Shown here: one piece after another, positions 15,336 to 17,028 of the stretch
Numbering within the stretch: the first letter of the stretch is position 1
Layout: each line of letters opens with the position of its first letter
Origin: an uncultured Rhodospirillaceae bacterium
Lineage (GTDB): Bacteria > Pseudomonadota > Alphaproteobacteria > Rhodospirillales > UBA2165
Assembly: GCA_913054205.1 (NCBI GenBank)
Contig: CAJXJM010000010.1
Span: 1-17,028, forward strand
Direction of reading: 5' to 3'
DNA: 17,028 bases
Notes under the pieces: generated by a model
Told to the model about the DNA's origin: nothing
The model's input: only the letters and a program-made list of their open reading frames with translations
Databases searched by the model: none
Made by a program: the position numbers and the translations under genes

Positions 15336-16190
15336 CTAAAGCCGAATTTCGCCCAAGGATATACTCGGAGAATCTCCTGCTTGCAATGTCACATCGATGC
15401 GCTTCTCACCGATGTCTTTAGCATTGATCTCAACCGTGTAGGATGTTTCCTCCGGTGCCAGTCCGTCAAACTTGAAATCACCGAAATAGTCTGTTTCCAT
15501 TTTGGCAACTTCTTGGCCATTGCTAGATAAAGTCACGACGGCTCCTTCGATGCAATCCACTACACCTTCAATTTCGGTTGAGATGCTGCCGCCAATAAAG
15601 CATTTTTGATAGCGATCGAGATTTTTATACCAAACGCGCGGCTTGGTCTTGAGTTCCGGGTGGAGTTCGCGCAAATCCTCTTCTTCAATGATTTTTTGCA
15701 TTTCTGCGTCGCTGACTTTTTTGGCGACCAGTGCATTTGTCGCACAAACTTGAGAACCACGCGGCTCCTTCCAACCTTCATCTAATAAATGAGCATCAAA
15801 GAACCAGCTTTGCGGGATGTCTTTCTCTTCGTTCCAGGTAATGGCGCCGTAGGGGCAGGCTTCAACAAGGTGGCGTTGACCTTTAGATTTTACTGGATCG
15901 ATAATTACAATGCCGTCGGGGCGCTTGGTGATCGCCTCATTTTCAGCCGCTTTTATACAGGGTGCATCATCGCAGTGCTGGCACATCTCGGGCAGATAGG
16001 CGACATCAATCATTGGCGCTTGGCCGCGGACTTTTTGTTTTATCTCAATCCAATTTTTGCCGCGCCGGGGCATCTCTTCCGCATAGCCTGGGAATTGATT
16101 GCCAACAAATTCATCCTGACAAGCGATAGAACACAAACTGCAATTGGTACAGTTGGCGACATCAACGATCATATTCCATTTATCGGTCAT
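15336..16190 (-). CDS. Fe-S subunit of a transhydroxylase-like molybdopterin enzyme
   Basis: A 284-aa electron-transfer subunit. Residues 1-150 carry a ferredoxin-like region: C14-x2-C17-x2-C20-x3-C24, then C70-x2-C73-x4-C78, C112 in ACPYGAI and C149. Compared with DmsB-type subunits the Cys set is reduced: no Cys follows C78 at the usual spacing, and the C-x2-C-x2-C triad before ACPYGAI is absent. Residues from about 200 to 284 form a beta-rich domain of transthyretin/CnaB-like type ([11 protein letters not shown]). A ferredoxin domain followed by such a beta domain is, from memory, the architecture of the small subunit of pyrogallol-phloroglucinol transhydroxylase of Pelobacter acidigallici. 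The ATG overlaps the stop of the large subunit gene by four bases (ATGA), confirming the pair. Confidence 0.85.
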   Translation of the reverse strand: MTDKWNMIVDVANCTNCSLCSIACQDEFVGNQFPGYAEEMPRRGKNWIEIKQKVRGQAPMIDVAYLPEMCQHCDDAPCIKAAENEAITKRPDGIVIIDPVKSKGQRHLVEACPYGAITWNEEKDIPQSWFFDAHLLDEGWKEPRGSQVCATNALVAKKVSDAEMQKIIEEEDLRELHPELKTKPRVWYKNLDRYQKCFIGGSISTEIEGVVDCIEGAVVTLSSNGQEVAKMETDYFGDFKFDGLAPEETSYTVEINAKDIGEKRIDVTLQAGDSPSISLGEIRL

Positions 16191-17028
16191 GCCGGCACCT
16201 GATCGTTAGCTGTCCAACGCTCGACTTCAACAAGGGCCGAACTGTTGCCCATTGAATGCGCTTGTTTCAACTGACTTTTCTTTGGCGTTAAAAGATTTAA
16301 GCAGCCGCCTCGGTCAGCCGATTTTCCGGGCTCACCAATGGGATCGTAAATTGCCGAAGATTCGTAGCCATGCACAACCCCGGGTCCAACCCGATGTGTT
16401 GGAATGGCAGCGCAGATGACTGAACCTTGTTGATTGTAAACACGAATGAGATCATGGCGTTTGATACCACGACTTATCGCGTCATCGGCATTAATCCGCA
16501 AGACCCAGTAATCATAGCCATCGATGCGCACGCGATGCTCATCAAGATTATTGATAAACGCGTCTTTGCCGTCGCCTTGGGTATGGAAGCTAAAGCGCGC
16601 ATGAGGCGTTAACATTTGCAAAGGAAAATTCTCGCTCTCTTCCGCGTTCACGACGCCATTTTGCTTCGGTATATATTTAGCAATGACTGGACGTTCGGGA
16701 TCATTTGCATCAAACCGTTTTAGGCTTTCACATTCAAACTCAAACAAGCCGCTTTGAGTTTGCAGTCCGCTCAGAAATTCTTCGGTGTAATCTGATGGCA
16801 GCGGATGCGGTTCAGGCACGTCTTTTTTGCGACCTTCATAGAACCAATTCCAAGCGGTCGGCACTTTGTCATCCGGCGGATTGGGCGGCAGAACGGCATA
16901 GCCCTTCCGAATGAATTTTTTCCAAGACATTAGTTTAGGCAGATCAGAGGAATCATATTGGCGCTTTACCCAATCGATCTCACTCATACCTTCAGAGAAA
17001 TAGGCTGCCAATCCAAGGCGCTTACAAA
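16187..17028 (-). CDS. Molybdopterin oxidoreductase, transhydroxylase-like large subunit (C-terminal part; 5' end outside window)
   Basis: The frame is open to the right edge of the window, so only about the last 280 residues of a much larger protein are seen. The TTG at 17011 is internal. The segment beginning [15 protein letters not shown] is the molydopterin-dinucleotide-binding domain of the DMSO reductase superfamily. It is followed by R-I-N-A-D-D-A-x-x-R-G-I, D-L-I-R-V-Y-N-x-x-G-S-V and the [12 protein letters not shown] block. These, with the partner subunit, resemble the large subunit of pyrogallol-phloroglucinol transhydroxylase and, more distantly, catechol dehydroxylases. The expected reaction is hydroxyl transfer or removal on a polyhydroxylated ring. 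The N-terminal Fe-S/Mo ligand region that would test this is not in the window. Confidence 0.85.
   Translation of the reverse strand, partial: CKRLGLAAYFSEGMSEIDWVKRQYDSSDLPKLMSWKKFIRKGYAVLPPNPPDDKVPTAWNWFYEGRKKDVPEPHPLPSDYTEEFLSGLQTQSGLFEFECESLKRFDANDPERPVIAKYIPKQNGVVNAEESENFPLQMLTPHARFSFHTQGDGKDAFINNLDEHRVRIDGYDYWVLRINADDAISRGIKRHDLIRVYNQQGSVICAAIPTHRVGPGVVHGYESSAIYDPIGEPGKSADRGGCLNLLTPKKSQLKQAHSMGNSSALVEVERWTANDQVPA

Noticed and set aside
1..17028. CRISPR arrays, tRNA or rRNA genes, insertion sequences
   Set aside because: I saw no regularly spaced direct repeats, cloverleaf-like RNA genes, transposase-like proteins or terminal inverted repeats; genes fill nearly the whole window.

Overview
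The window looks like an accessory catabolic island from a Gram-negative proteobacterium. A marine or aquatic alphaproteobacterium is the best guess. That rests on gene content (a tripartite tricarboxylate transporter, two formylglycine-type sulfatases, a DUF3604/PHP-like protein and a DoxX-like protein), mid-range base composition judged by eye, and AGG/GGGA ribosome binding sites. No rRNA or other taxonomic marker is present, so the placement is inference.

Layout. (1) Positions 1-256, + strand: the 3' end of an amidohydrolase-2-type gene, meeting the next gene tail to tail. (2) Positions 253-10856, - strand, read right to left: a tightly packed run of eleven genes. In order these are a MarR-type regulator, a 767-aa DUF3604/PHP-like protein, tctC, tctB, tctA, sulfatase 1, an alpha/beta hydrolase, a 93-aa unknown protein, a DMT/EamA permease, a DoxX-like membrane protein and a glutathione S-transferase. 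Most junctions are 14 bases or less. The larger gaps (71 bases before tctC, 47 before tctB, 66 before the 93-aa gene) each hold an inverted repeat, and the one between tctC and tctB looks like an intrinsic terminator. (3) Positions 10857-10950: a divergent control region with a perfect TTGACA box and a MarR-like inverted repeat. (4) Positions 10951-14597, + strand: sulfatase 2, kynureninase and tryptophan 2,3-dioxygenase. (5) Positions 14625-17028, - strand: the C-terminal part of a molybdopterin enzyme and its Fe-S subunit, both resembling pyrogallol-phloroglucinol transhydroxylase, then the A subunit of a class I CoA-transferase with no B subunit beside it.

Reading as a whole. Inferred, not proven: the central block imports a small anionic organic compound through TctABC, removes sulfate with one or both sulfatases, and processes the product with the hydrolases and the PHP-like protein, under MarR control. 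The divergent operon adds two steps of tryptophan/kynurenine breakdown but no recognisable kynurenine formamidase (unless the alpha/beta hydrolase serves). The right-hand block is consistent with polyhydroxylated aromatic ring chemistry followed by CoA activation. Together the parts suggest an island for sulfated and/or aromatic compounds. The least described elements are the sulfatase-kynU-kynA operon, the DUF3604 protein next to a TTT transporter, and the transhydroxylase-like pair next to an orphan CoA-transferase A subunit.
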